The notes beneath the pieces are model-generated. The model had not been told where the DNA came from, searched no databases, and saw only the letters and a list, made by a program, of their open reading frames with translations. A stretch of DNA of 64,000 nt from Flavobacterium channae (GTDB lineage: Bacteria > Bacteroidota > Bacteroidia > Flavobacteriales > Flavobacteriaceae): assembly GCF_021172165.1 (NCBI RefSeq), contig NZ_CP089096.1, positions 1,426,001 to 1,490,000 of the forward strand, given 5' to 3'. Within the stretch, counting starts at the first letter, position 1. Each line of letters begins with the position of its first letter. This document shows positions 7,006-15,849 of the stretch, piece after piece. Made by a program: the position numbers and the translations under genes.

Positions 7006-8784
7006 CTAACTGAATTTCAGTGCTTTTAGTTGTAATTCAATTATTGAAAATTCTTTTTGAAAGTTTAAATTCTTTTCTTGAAACACTAATTTATAATAAT
7101 CAATACCATTTAAGAGATTTAATTTAAAAGTTTCCCATTTTTTAACTTGCTGTGGAGTTTTTTCAAAAATATCGTTAATTTGTTTAAGCAAATAAGCAAC
7201 ATACAATTCTAATTCTTTCAAGAACATATTAGGTCTATTTTTATGATTTTCTATTTCTTTTGTTCCATATATATGTTGAATCATATCTTTTAAGAAAACC
7301 TCTTTTGAAAAATATGCCATATTAGGACCAGGACAAACCACAACTCCTTGATCTTGTCCTTTAATTGGAATTCCTAACTCAATATGACTTGCATTTGCTA
7401 ATCCAACACACAAACATGATTTTTCAGTGATTGAATTATATTCTTTTGTGTAAGCTTTTAACGAAATACTATCGCGTCTTGTTTCCAATTCTTCAATTTT
7501 CTTATCCTGATGTTTTTTTGAAGCTGAACAAGTTCCTTCTTTTTTATAATCTTTACTTAGTGCTAAATATTTCTTTGGACATGAACTTCCAGCTTTTCCA
7601 GAAACTATACGTTGATTTTTATAAAAGTCATTTGTCATCCCTTTTACGGTATTGAAAGGAACTCCTAAAGGTGAAATCGTACTCAAATACAAATCTTTTT
7701 CTTTAGCATTTGCTAATAATTTTCTTGTTGCCACATCTACTGAAGTTGCTTCTGGAACTAATAAAAATGGTGAACCCCAACCTACAGCATCAACTTGGTA
7801 ATGATCTAATAAAAACTGATGCTCGGTTGCAGTACCAACACCACCCTGAACTGTAATTTTTAAAACTGGTGGTTCATTTGGAACAACTTTATTTTTTGAA
7901 GTCAAAGCCTGCGTAAACAACGTATACGCAGAGTGTACTAACTCTTCTTTTTTGTTTTTAAATTCTTCTAAAATTGGACCTAATAAAAAACCGTCAGTTG
8001 CAAATGCATGTCCGCCACAATTTAATCCCGATTCAATTCGATATTCTGAAACCCAAAGTCCTTTTTTGGCTAAAAAATTTCCTTGAATTAACGCTGAACG
8101 AAAATCACTAACTTTTAAAATAATTTTTTTCTGAAATTGTCCATCTGCATTAGGATAAAAAGAATCAAAAGATTCCATATAGCTGTATAACCTAGGATTC
8201 AAACCTGCAGAAAAAATTACCGATGAATTTGTTGTGCTATTTACAAAACCTCTTAAAGCAGCATGCGCATCATTATATATTACAGGTAATTGCTCATCAT
8301 TATCAAAATTATCTTTGTCAATTTTGGTCATGATATTAACATCGATACTTCCCGGAGTAAAATGATGATCTAAAATATTTTTTAACTCTATCATATTGCT
8401 TTTTCCAGAAGCAATTAAGTTTTCTAGCTTCATTTTTAATTCAGAGCTTGATGGTAAAATAGCAATAAAATCTTCTAATTGTGTACTTTTTTCAATTATT
8501 TCAGATTTGAAAGATTCAAACTTTTGAGTGACTACTTTATCTAATAAATTTAAATAATTAGTAATACGTTTTGCTCTAAAATCCTCTACTTTTTGTGTTA
8601 TTTCTTCATAAGGTTGTTTGAATTTTTCAGCATAAAAAGCTGTCATTTTTTCAATTAAATCGTCATCCATTATTGAAATTACAGAATCAATACCATATTG
8701 CGCAACACGCACTGGACTATCGATTGTAAAAGCTAATCCCATTACTGGAATATGAAAAGTGTGTACGTTTTTTTGTAATGTCAT
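7006..8784 (-). CDS. Uncharacterised flavoprotein-like protein of the denitrification regulon
   Basis: 592 aa, no signal peptide, no family I can name with certainty. Three segments recall FMN TIM-barrel enzymes of the nitronate monooxygenase/FabK/PfaD type. These are an N-terminal IPVMGLAFTIDSP strand (12-24), a NCGGH motif (255-259, with the His where nitronate monooxygenases have a catalytic one), and a glycine-rich QGGVG followed by VGWGSPFLLVPEA (313-346). A region of about 60-200 is helical and charged. Cysteines at 402, 419, 457, 459 and 484 could bind a metal or Fe-S cluster. The C-terminus from 490 is helical. It is a single-gene unit whose promoter carries a degenerate form of the palindrome found at nos, nor, nir and ric. 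Substrate and role are unknown. Confidence 0.7.
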   Translation of the reverse strand: MTLQKNVHTFHIPVMGLAFTIDSPVRVAQYGIDSVISIMDDDLIEKMTAFYAEKFKQPYEEITQKVEDFRAKRITNYLNLLDKVVTQKFESFKSEIIEKSTQLEDFIAILPSSSELKMKLENLIASGKSNMIELKNILDHHFTPGSIDVNIMTKIDKDNFDNDEQLPVIYNDAHAALRGFVNSTTNSSVIFSAGLNPRLYSYMESFDSFYPNADGQFQKKIILKVSDFRSALIQGNFLAKKGLWVSEYRIESGLNCGGHAFATDGFLLGPILEEFKNKKEELVHSAYTLFTQALTSKNKVVPNEPPVLKITVQGGVGTATEHQFLLDHYQVDAVGWGSPFLLVPEATSVDVATRKLLANAKEKDLYLSTISPLGVPFNTVKGMTNDFYKNQRIVSGKAGSSCPKKYLALSKDYKKEGTCSASKKHQDKKIEELETRRDSISLKAYTKEYNSITEKSCLCVGLANASHIELGIPIKGQDQGVVVCPGPNMAYFSKEVFLKDMIQHIYGTKEIENHKNRPNMFLKELELYVAYLLKQINDIFEKTPQQVKKWETFKLNLLNGIDYYKLVFQEKNLNFQKEFSIIELQLKALKFS

Positions 8785-8813
8785 GTTGTTTTTTCTTGAT
8801 AAATAAATTGAAG

Positions 8814-8857
8814 CAAATGACGTACAATATATATAGCTAATATATGATTATTGTCAT
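8814..8857 (-). promoter_or_regulatory. Promoter of the 592-aa gene with CRP/FNR-type site
   Basis: ATGAT-TATT-GTCAT at 8844-8857 is a one-mismatch version of the shared dyad. The octamer GTCATTTG (8814-8821, matching only the TTTG part of the -7 consensus) is centred exactly 33 bp downstream, as at the other denitrification promoters. Both genes that flank it are on the minus strand, so the site can only serve the gene starting at 8784. Confidence 0.65.
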
Positions 8858-8876
8858 GCTTTGAAAATGTAACATT

Positions 8877-9116
8877 TTAAAGTAAAATCAATAGAATTAT
8901 TCCTATTAAGCCACCAAAACCGAGTATTAGATATTTCCAAAAAGAGTGTGCCTTTTTTAATTCCATAAACTGAAAAGCTACTAACCAAAATTTTATTAAA
9001 GCCAAAGTTACAACTGTAGTTGCCATAATTTCAGCACTTACATTAAAAGCTAAAAAAGCAGCAATTAAAGTAAGAGCTAGCAACAAAATAAACGTGGATA
9101 AAATAGCATCTTTCAT
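8877..9116 (-). CDS. NorF-like / cytochrome c oxidase subunit IV family protein
   Basis: A 79-aa protein with three hydrophobic segments and the conserved stretch LIKFWLVAFQFMELKKAHSFWK, typical of the small prokaryotic subunit IV family (NorF when located in nor operons). It is the last gene of the nor operon, 10 bp after the NorE-like gene. NorE and NorF are accessory membrane proteins that improve NO reductase activity in other denitrifiers; the exact role is not settled. The symbol is withheld because small subunits of this family look alike. Confidence 0.75.
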   Translation of the reverse strand: MKDAILSTFILLLALTLIAAFLAFNVSAEIMATTVVTLALIKFWLVAFQFMELKKAHSFWKYLILGFGGLIGIILLILL

Positions 9117-9126
9117 AAACTTACAT

Positions 9127-9696
9127 TTAAAATAGTAAATACAGAACTGGAAATAATAGCAACCAAATTAAATCGCACATGTGCCAAAAACTTGCACTTG
9201 CATCAATATCTTCTAAAGAAGCATTTGCTTGTTTTTTTCGAATTGAGAAACTAATAATAATTAATATAACCAGTCCTACCAAAACATGTATAAAATGAAA
9301 ACCCGTTAATAACCAATAAAATCTGAAAAATGAATTGTAATCCATGTGCAATCCTACTTCCAATTTTTCATAATATTCTACCGATTTTAAAACCAAAAAA
9401 CCAAAACCTCCAACCATTGCCCAATTAAAGTATAACAACGCCTTTTTAATGTTAGACTCTTTAAAAAAATGAATACCCTTGGCTACGAAAAATCCACTAG
9501 ATAAAAGTAATATTGTGTTTATTGTACCAATTGTTTTATTAAGTTTCAAGCTACTTTGATGAAATAACTCGCGCTCTTGTGAACCGTAATAAGCTAATGC
9601 TAAAATGGCCATTCCAAAAGTTAAAAGTTCTAAATAAATAATTATCCAAATTAAAATTCCACCTGGTGGATAATAAATTGATTTTGTATTGTTCAT
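9127..9696 (-). CDS. NorE-like / heme-copper oxidase subunit III family protein
   Basis: A 189-aa membrane protein with five hydrophobic segments. The central histidine-bearing stretch FYWLLTGFHFIHVLVGLVIL is diagnostic of subunit III of heme-copper oxidases, and SFWHMCDLIWLLLFPVLYL closes the protein. In a nor operon this family is called NorE. It overlaps the carbonic anhydrase gene by 4 bp (ATGA) and precedes the NorF-like gene. It carries no cofactor of its own; an accessory role in NO reductase function is inferred. Confidence 0.8.
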   Translation of the reverse strand: MNNTKSIYYPPGGILIWIIIYLELLTFGMAILALAYYGSQERELFHQSSLKLNKTIGTINTILLLSSGFFVAKGIHFFKESNIKKALLYFNWAMVGGFGFLVLKSVEYYEKLEVGLHMDYNSFFRFYWLLTGFHFIHVLVGLVILIIISFSIRKKQANASLEDIDASASFWHMCDLIWLLLFPVLYLLF

Positions 9697-10355
9697 GATT
9701 GTAATAATTCTACTTTTCCTGTATGCAAATCGTAAAAGGTTCCTACTATTTTTATTTTTTTCTGGTTAACCAATTCTCTAATAATCTTACTAGAAGATAA
9801 AATATGATCAATAGTTGAAAGTACATTTAATCTTCCTGTTTCATCTGATAAATGTTCAGGTAAAGGATACGTTCTATGTTTGCTAAACGAAACTTTAATT
9901 TGATTTGTTAGTTGTGTAAGATGTCCTAAATCGACATTATCTATTGCTCCTTGAACAGCTCCACAATTTGAATGTCCTAAAACCACTAACAATTTGGTTC
10001 CCTTTACACGAACAGCATATTCCATGCTACCTAATATATTATCGTCCTCGATATTTCCTGCGACTCTAGCTACAAACAAATTACCTATTCCTTGATCAAA
10101 TATAATCTCTGGAGGCACTCTCGAATCGATACAAGACAGTACAAAGGTGTGAGGATGTTGGTCTTTTTCGGAATGGTGAGCTTCGTCAATAAAATCATGA
10201 TGCATCGGTACATTATTTACGTAGCGCTGGTTTCCTTCCATCAATTCTTTTAAAGCTTCATTTGCTGTTTTTGGAACATAATGATGCTCGATAGTTTCAC
10301 AAGAAAAAATAAAAATGATAAAAATGCTGAATAAAATAGTACCTATAATTCTCAT
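9693..10355 (-). CDS. Beta-class carbonic anhydrase, predicted lipoprotein
   Basis: A 220-aa beta-carbonic anhydrase (CO2 + H2O to bicarbonate + H+). Zinc ligands and catalytic dyad are intact: Cys75, Asp77 and Arg79 in CIDSR, then His128 and Cys131 in GHSNCG. Unlike the common cytoplasmic enzymes it starts with a signal peptide and lipobox (FSC, Cys19), so it should sit in the envelope. It lies in the nor operon, 11 bp after the hemerythrin-PAS gene, and overlaps the NorE-like gene by 4 bp. Why a carbonic anhydrase belongs with NO reductase is not obvious; local proton or bicarbonate balance is a guess. Confidence 0.9.
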   Translation of the reverse strand: MRIIGTILFSIFIIFIFSCETIEHHYVPKTANEALKELMEGNQRYVNNVPMHHDFIDEAHHSEKDQHPHTFVLSCIDSRVPPEIIFDQGIGNLFVARVAGNIEDDNILGSMEYAVRVKGTKLLVVLGHSNCGAVQGAIDNVDLGHLTQLTNQIKVSFSKHRTYPLPEHLSDETGRLNVLSTIDHILSSSKIIRELVNQKKIKIVGTFYDLHTGKVELLQS

Positions 10356-10366
10356 AATTTTCTAAA

Positions 10367-11341
10367 TTAATTATTCCATTCTAACAATCGTTTTTCACCA
10401 TTAATTTGCTTGATATCAGTGATGTCTTGAGACATCTCAATTACTCCTTTATATCTTTTTTGTGCATCTCTTACTGCAAAATAGCGGATATAAATAAGAC
10501 GTTCTTTGTAATTAATCCAGAAAGAAGCTTCATTTTGATCGCCTTTTCTAAAAGCTTCTAAAATTTGTAAAACAGTATCCACACTTTTTGGCGGATGACA
10601 AAAACGAACTTCTCTACCAATGATTCCTGCACTTCTAGGAAAAACACGTTCTTCTCCCCGATTGTAGAAAATTACTTTATTGTTTTCATCTACATAAGTT
10701 AAATCAATAGGTAAGGTTTTAAACAATAAGTTTACTTGTTCAATTGTCATATAACCTTCATCATAATGTGCTGCTTTTTCATCAAAAACCACATCGGTTC
10801 TTCTTTCTGTATCTTGCGAAGGATGAATGTAATCAGTAGTTTCATTTGGAAATTTTGCTGGCGACTCGGAAAGCATCCAACCAATTTCATCTTCTCCTTT
10901 TCGCATTTTAATCCAATCTTCTTCCGACAGCATGTCTAAAGCATTAGGAAACAACACATTTTCTTCTACATCTAACAAACGATATAAACTTTGCGCTATT
11001 AAATTGGTATTATGTTTTACCGAAGTAAAATCTTGTTCTTCTAAATTTTTCCTAACAATGCGAAACATTTCTCTAATTGTGTCATGAAACGACCACATAT
11101 TTCGAGATGGTCCTGTCCACCCTTTTTGTTCTAAAAATGGAAACAATTGATTTTCTTTTCTTTCAAACCTTCTTTCAACTGTAGCTAAATGATTGAAAAC
11201 ATTATAAAATTTTTGAAATTCTTCTTTTGGATTAATCTCTTTTAATTCTTCTAATAATTGATGAATCAAATCAGTTTCTATGAAATAAGTATGTATGGGA
11301 TGTCCTTCAATTATTTTTGTTTGCTGTTCTTGTTGCGACAT
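10367..11341 (-). CDS. Hemerythrin-like plus PAS domain protein (DUF438-like)
   Basis: 324 aa in two parts. Residues about 10-150 form a helical hemerythrin-like region with spaced His and Glu residues (HPIHTYF, HLATVERRFERKENQLFP, SFHDTIREMF, DVEENVLFP) able to hold a di-iron site. Residues about 205-315 form a PAS domain (LPIDLTYVDENNKVIFYNRGEERVF, then IEMSQDIT). There is no output domain. The layout resembles DUF438-type cytoplasmic sensors of O2 or NO. It starts 1 bp after norD ends, within the nor operon. NO sensing or iron-nitrosyl handling is inference. Confidence 0.8.
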   Translation of the reverse strand: MSQQEQQTKIIEGHPIHTYFIETDLIHQLLEELKEINPKEEFQKFYNVFNHLATVERRFERKENQLFPFLEQKGWTGPSRNMWSFHDTIREMFRIVRKNLEEQDFTSVKHNTNLIAQSLYRLLDVEENVLFPNALDMLSEEDWIKMRKGEDEIGWMLSESPAKFPNETTDYIHPSQDTERRTDVVFDEKAAHYDEGYMTIEQVNLLFKTLPIDLTYVDENNKVIFYNRGEERVFPRSAGIIGREVRFCHPPKSVDTVLQILEAFRKGDQNEASFWINYKERLIYIRYFAVRDAQKRYKGVIEMSQDITDIKQINGEKRLLEWNN

Positions 11342-11342
11342 T

Positions 11343-13109
11343 TTATTGATGTTTTATTTTCTCATAAAGCTTTACTAATGATTTTAGCAAGGCTTCAGGA
11401 GAAGTTAATATTTGATAATGATTTTGCCCAAACATTTGCGGTAAATAATATTTGGCTTGCGCTTCTATGGCTAATGCATAGGAATTAATTTTACGTTCGT
11501 TTAACTCTCGTAAAGCTTGTTTGATGTCTTGAATACCGTGTTGCCCTTCATATTTATCATAATCATTTGGTTTACCATCAGATAAAACAATTATCCATTT
11601 ATTTTTAACATCCAACTGATCCATTCTAGCTCCAGCATGACGCAAAGCAGGACCAATTCTGGTGTAACCATTAGGTTCTACTGCTCCGATTTTATGTTTG
11701 GCTTTATTCCAATTTTCATTGAAATCTTTCAAAGTGAGATAGGTTGTGAAATTTCTGGTTTTGGAATAAAAACCATCAATCGCAAAATCGATGTCAAATT
11801 CATGAAGAATTTCGCCAAATAAAATAGAAACTTCTTTTTCAACATCAATCACACGATTTCCAGCAGCATAACCATCGCTTGAAAGACTAATATCTAACAA
11901 AACTAAAATGGCAATGTCTTTGCTTTTTTTTCTTTGAGATAAATAAATACGTTCATCTGGCGATTTCCCAGAATGAATATCAGTATATAAATCGGTTAAT
12001 GCATCTAAATCAAATGCGTCACCTTGTAATTGTCTTCGTTGTTGTTGCATTTTATTATTTACACTAGTAAGCATTTTTCGCAAACCATTTAAAGTGGTTT
12101 TATATTTTGCCATCGTGTTTTTATAATAAGTCGAATGTGTTTTAAGTTGGGTTTTGGGATAAACTTTACAGAAATCCGTTAAGTATTTTCGTTTTTTAAA
12201 ATCCCACTCGTCGTATTTTAAATGAAAACCCTTTTCATCTACCTCAGCACTTTCGGCTATAGAAGTGTTTTCAACAAAATCGGCTTGATATACAGAATGT
12301 ACCATATCGTCTACACGAACTGTAAATCGCATATTCATTTCTTCCAAAGCTTCTTGATGTTCTTTTAAATCGTCTTTCCCATCAAAATCTCTCCAATTTC
12401 CATTAAACTCCTCGGCAGTTTCAATTTTCTCAAAACTGTGCATTAATACATAATCTTCTTGCTGCTTTTTATCAATAGTAAGTGATTCTATTTCTTCAAC
12501 AGCTTTTGTATGCAGTGTAGTTTCGGCCACTACATTATTTTTTATTTTCTTAGTATTGTCATCAAAATTATGTAACGCATTTTTGTTTTCAACTTCTGGT
12601 GTGTTTTTCATCCATTTTCCATACAACCAAGAATAATCATTGGTTTGATATTTTTTATTAATGGGTAATTTTGGCACCGCATCAAAATAAAACTCTTGCA
12701 TTGATGGATAATCTTGAAACATTTTTTCCAGAACCAAAGGAGCCGTTTCTGCTGCTTTTTCTAAAGAAAGCAGTTGTGAATTGTCTTGATTGTCCCAATT
12801 CAAATTCAGTTGTTTTTGAATGCTTAAATAAACGGTTCTAAAAAAATAGAATTTTAAATTTTCTTCCTTAGTTGGAAACAGCGAACAATTAATGGGTAAG
12901 AAAAAATTTTTGTTTTTGTAACCACCTTCTCTTTCAGCAGGAAAAATTTCGATTGGAGCACCGCAAATAGCTCTTGCAAAAAGAGTTAATCTTGGTTTAA
13001 TATCGGACAAGTTAATTTGACGGCTTAGAATTTCTGCATCATTCAGTCGTTTATTTTTAAAGTATTTGAGTACTTTTTTATAAATTATTTCATCTAATTC
13101 AAACCCCAT
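11343..13109 (-). CDS. norD: NorD, VWA-domain NO reductase activation protein
   Basis: 588 aa with a C-terminal von Willebrand factor A domain. The MIDAS motif D-x-S-x-S is seen in LVLLDISLSSDG, and WIIVLSDGKPNDYDKY is a typical second metal-site loop. The N-terminal 350 residues are poorly conserved and acidic. NorD works with the AAA+ protein NorQ to insert or activate the non-heme iron (FeB) of NorB. It follows norQ by 10 bp; the norC-norB-norQ-norD order is canonical. Confidence 0.9.
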   Translation of the reverse strand: MGFELDEIIYKKVLKYFKNKRLNDAEILSRQINLSDIKPRLTLFARAICGAPIEIFPAEREGGYKNKNFFLPINCSLFPTKEENLKFYFFRTVYLSIQKQLNLNWDNQDNSQLLSLEKAAETAPLVLEKMFQDYPSMQEFYFDAVPKLPINKKYQTNDYSWLYGKWMKNTPEVENKNALHNFDDNTKKIKNNVVAETTLHTKAVEEIESLTIDKKQQEDYVLMHSFEKIETAEEFNGNWRDFDGKDDLKEHQEALEEMNMRFTVRVDDMVHSVYQADFVENTSIAESAEVDEKGFHLKYDEWDFKKRKYLTDFCKVYPKTQLKTHSTYYKNTMAKYKTTLNGLRKMLTSVNNKMQQQRRQLQGDAFDLDALTDLYTDIHSGKSPDERIYLSQRKKSKDIAILVLLDISLSSDGYAAGNRVIDVEKEVSILFGEILHEFDIDFAIDGFYSKTRNFTTYLTLKDFNENWNKAKHKIGAVEPNGYTRIGPALRHAGARMDQLDVKNKWIIVLSDGKPNDYDKYEGQHGIQDIKQALRELNERKINSYALAIEAQAKYYLPQMFGQNHYQILTSPEALLKSLVKLYEKIKHQ

Positions 13110-13119
13110 TTTTGCTTCT

Positions 13120-13905
13120 TTAAATCATTAAATCACACAAATCGTTTAATGCTTGTATGGTTTCTTGTTCATCTGTTAAAGGCTCAACAACCGCAACATG
13201 TACTGCTAATCTTTTTGGTAAACCATTATTGATTAGCTTAGCGGCATCAACTAATAATCGAGTAGAAACGGTTTCGGTTAAACCTAATTCGGTAAGATTT
13301 CTGATTTTAGTTCCGATTGCGACTAACTTTTGAGCAATATCGTGTTGAATTCCCGTTTCGTTTACTAAAATTTCTGCTTCAATTTTTGGATTTGGATAAT
13401 CGAATGAAAGAGCAACAAAACGTTGACGCGTGGAAGGTTTTAACTCTTTGAATCCTTTTTGATAACCTGGATTGAAAGAGGCTACTAGTAGAAAATCAGA
13501 ATGCGCCTTAATGGTTTCACCTAATTTATCAATAAAAAGTTCCCTTCTATGATCGGTTAAAGAGTGAATGGCTACTATGACATCCGGACGTGCTTCGGCA
13601 ACCTCATCTAAATATAAAATATAACCATTTTTTACAGCTATAGACAATGGACCATCAATCCAAATAGTTTCGGCACCTTTAATAATGAAACGTCCAATTA
13701 AATCGGTTGCTGAAGTTTCTTCGTGACAACTTACCGTAACTAATTTTTTGTTTAACTCATTAGCCATATATTCGATAAAACGAGACTTACCAGAACCTGT
13801 TGGCCCTTTTAACAAAAGAGGTAATTGCAGTTGATTAATTTGATTAAACACTTCTATTTCTTGACCAACTGCCTTGTAAAATATTTTTTTTTCTGTTGTT
13901 ATCAT
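13120..13905 (-). CDS. norQ: NorQ, MoxR/CbbQ-type AAA+ ATPase
   Basis: About 261 aa. Walker A is GPTGSGKS (residues 34-41), Walker B is ILYLDEV (about 95-101), and SFNPGYQ contains sensor 1. The frame is open for 17 codons upstream, but ATG at 13905 gives the usual NorQ/CbbQ N-terminus. NorQ forms ring complexes with NorD and remodels NO reductase so that iron enters the active site. It is 103 bp from norB, and that gap contains a 9-bp inverted repeat. Confidence 0.92.
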   Translation of the reverse strand: MITTEKKIFYKAVGQEIEVFNQINQLQLPLLLKGPTGSGKSRFIEYMANELNKKLVTVSCHEETSATDLIGRFIIKGAETIWIDGPLSIAVKNGYILYLDEVAEARPDVIVAIHSLTDHRRELFIDKLGETIKAHSDFLLVASFNPGYQKGFKELKPSTRQRFVALSFDYPNPKIEAEILVNETGIQHDIAQKLVAIGTKIRNLTELGLTETVSTRLLVDAAKLINNGLPKRLAVHVAVVEPLTDEQETIQALNDLCDLMI

Positions 13906-13921
13906 AACTTTTTTGAAAAAA

Positions 13922-13966
13922 CCGAAACCAAAAGCGAAAATGACAACTCTGAACAATTGGTTTCGG
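13922..13966. repeat. 9-bp inverted repeat between norB and norQ
   Basis: CCGAAACCA (13922-13930) and TGGTTTCGG (13958-13966) can pair across a 27-nt loop. There is no T-run after the stem on the minus strand, so it is not a classical terminator. It may be an mRNA-stabilising or processing hairpin that sets different levels for structural (norCB) and accessory (norQD) genes. Confidence 0.6.
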
Positions 13967-14008
13967 CAGGGTTAGTAATTAAACACTAATCAAAGATTAA
14001 AAACAAAC

Positions 14009-15343
14009 CTATTCTTTTATTAGAGCTTCATCAGTAGGCTTACCATACTTAATAAACTCTAAAATATATAAAGTAATTCCTGTTGTAAATAATGTAGCAC
14101 AAAGTAATAATACTACAAAGTGAATACTAATTTCGTTTTGTACGTCCATAAAATCCATTTTCATTTTACGTTCCATGTACACTTGAGCTACACCAGCAAC
14201 ACCAAAAGCTACGGTCATTCCAAGCATTCCAATATTTGACAACCAAAACGCCATATGACCTCTTGTACTGTCGTATAATTTTCTTCCGGTTATATTAGGC
14301 AATGCATAACTTATAATTGCTAAAACAATCATTGCGTAAGCCCCCCAGAAAGCATAATGTCCGTGCATTGCTGTTACTAATGTTCCGTGTGTATAAATAT
14401 TTGTTTGAGGTAAAGTATGTGCAAATCCTAACAATCCAGCACCGATGAATGAAACGATAGATGCTCCGATTGTCCAGAACAATGCAATTTTATTTGGATG
14501 CGATTTTTCACCTTTTCTATACATATATACTGCAAATAATGCCATTGCCAAGAAAGCTAACGGTTCTAATGCAGAGAAAATTCCACCTACAATTAACCAA
14601 ATTTTATTTACTCCGATATAATAATAGTGGTGACCTGTACCTAATAAACCTGATAAAAATGTCAAACCAACAATTACATATAACCATTTTTCGATTACTT
14701 CGCGATCTACTCCTGTAAGTTTTATTAGTAAATATGATAAAATACCTCCCATGATTAGTTCCCATACTCCTTCAACCCATAAGTGAACTACCCACCAACG
14801 GAAGAATGAATCGGTTACTTGACTATCGAACCAAATCATACCTGGTAAGTATAATAAGGCTGCAAAAAGTAATCCCATTGATAATACAAGCGAAGTTGTT
14901 GTTCTCCTTTCTGCTTTAAAGAGTGTTCCTAAAATTAATCCTAGAAATAACAACACATTTACGACAACTAAAAAGTCTAATTCTCTCGGAATTTCAAGGA
15001 ATTTACGTCCTTCCCAAATATTAAAATGATAACCTACAATAGCCATTACACCTACAACGGCTAATGATATTAACTGAACGTAAGCCCATTTTACACTTAT
15101 CAACTCCCTTTGAGCTTCTTCAGGGATAATATAATAAGCGGCTCCCATAAAACCTGTTAACAACCAAACTACTAATAAATTTGTATGAACAGCTCTTGCT
15201 GTATTAAACGGAATAAAATCGTGAAGACCATCCATTCCAATGCGGGCAAATCCCATTATAAAACCATAGATAATTTGTAATGCAAATAATAACATGCATA
15301 ATCCAAAGAACCAATATGCTACTTTCTGTGATTTATATTTCAT
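14009..15343 (-). CDS. norB: NorB, catalytic subunit of cytochrome c-type nitric oxide reductase
   Basis: 444 aa with about 12 membrane helices; reduces 2 NO to N2O. All expected ligands are present: His53 and His329 for low-spin heme b, His327 for heme b3, and His187, His238 and His239 for non-heme iron FeB, with Glu191 near the active site (HLWVEGVWE, TGHHYYYIG, HGHYAFWG). Spacing matches NorB of Pseudomonas aeruginosa with a constant offset of 20 after the first His. There is no N-terminal extension, and a separate NorC is encoded 18 bp upstream, so this is cNor and not a quinol enzyme. Confidence 0.97.
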   Translation of the reverse strand: MKYKSQKVAYWFFGLCMLLFALQIIYGFIMGFARIGMDGLHDFIPFNTARAVHTNLLVVWLLTGFMGAAYYIIPEEAQRELISVKWAYVQLISLAVVGVMAIVGYHFNIWEGRKFLEIPRELDFLVVVNVLLFLGLILGTLFKAERRTTTSLVLSMGLLFAALLYLPGMIWFDSQVTDSFFRWWVVHLWVEGVWELIMGGILSYLLIKLTGVDREVIEKWLYVIVGLTFLSGLLGTGHHYYYIGVNKIWLIVGGIFSALEPLAFLAMALFAVYMYRKGEKSHPNKIALFWTIGASIVSFIGAGLLGFAHTLPQTNIYTHGTLVTAMHGHYAFWGAYAMIVLAIISYALPNITGRKLYDSTRGHMAFWLSNIGMLGMTVAFGVAGVAQVYMERKMKMDFMDVQNEISIHFVVLLLCATLFTTGITLYILEFIKYGKPTDEALIKE

Positions 15344-15361
15344 AACTCTAATTTTTTTAGA

Positions 15362-15796
15362 TTATTTTTTATCTTTTGCTAATGGGGAAACTACTCTATC
15401 AAAACCATTTAAATCAATATTACCTATCCATTTTAAATAAGCAATCATTGCTTCTGCATCGGCATCATTCATTTCATATTTAACCATTTTTCTTCCTTTT
15501 GGTCCCCAAGGCACAGGAGATTGTAATACAGCTTTTACATAACCTTCTCCTCTTCTTTCTATAACCTTAGTAAGTTCTGGAGCATAATAGCCTCCTTCTC
15601 CTAGTATGGTATGACAACCCATACAATTATTCGATTCCCAGATTTCCTTTCCTCGAATAACTTTTGCATCAATCTTATCATGATAAGTTTGATCATTTTT
15701 AGGCATGAACGAGTAAATAGTTAAGCCAATAAAGACTAAAAAGGTTACTACGGTTCCACCTAAAAAAAATGCTCGTGCTTGTGATTTTGATAACAT
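15362..15796 (-). CDS. norC: NorC, membrane-anchored cytochrome c subunit of NO reductase
   Basis: 144 aa: one N-terminal membrane anchor (about residues 10-31) and a periplasmic cytochrome c domain with heme motif CMGCH (Cys58-His62). The stretch GGYYAPELTKVIERRGEGY is characteristic of NorC, and Met in the GRKMVKYEM region is a likely sixth heme ligand. It passes electrons to NorB. It is the first gene of the nor operon and is transcribed away from ric from a shared control region. Confidence 0.96.
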   Translation of the reverse strand: MLSKSQARAFFLGGTVVTFLVFIGLTIYSFMPKNDQTYHDKIDAKVIRGKEIWESNNCMGCHTILGEGGYYAPELTKVIERRGEGYVKAVLQSPVPWGPKGRKMVKYEMNDADAEAMIAYLKWIGNIDLNGFDRVVSPLAKDKK

Positions 15797-15818
15797 ATTT
15801 TAGATATTAGTTAGAATT

Positions 15819-15840
15819 ATAAAGGACCATTTTATCCTTT
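15819..15840. promoter_or_regulatory. Palindrome TAAAGGA-N8-TCCTTTA in the norC leader
   Basis: Perfect 7-bp arms (15819-15825 and 15834-15840) around 8 bp. It lies just downstream of the predicted norC start site, in a position suited to a repressor. The same motif with 8-bp arms and the same spacer length occurs at the nirK promoter (21517-21540). Confidence 0.65.
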
Positions 15841-15849
15841 AATTAAACA

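Noticed and set aside
14009..15343. Quinol-type NO reductase
   Set aside because: The protein has no N-terminal NorC-like extension, and a separate NorC is encoded directly upstream, so it is cNor.
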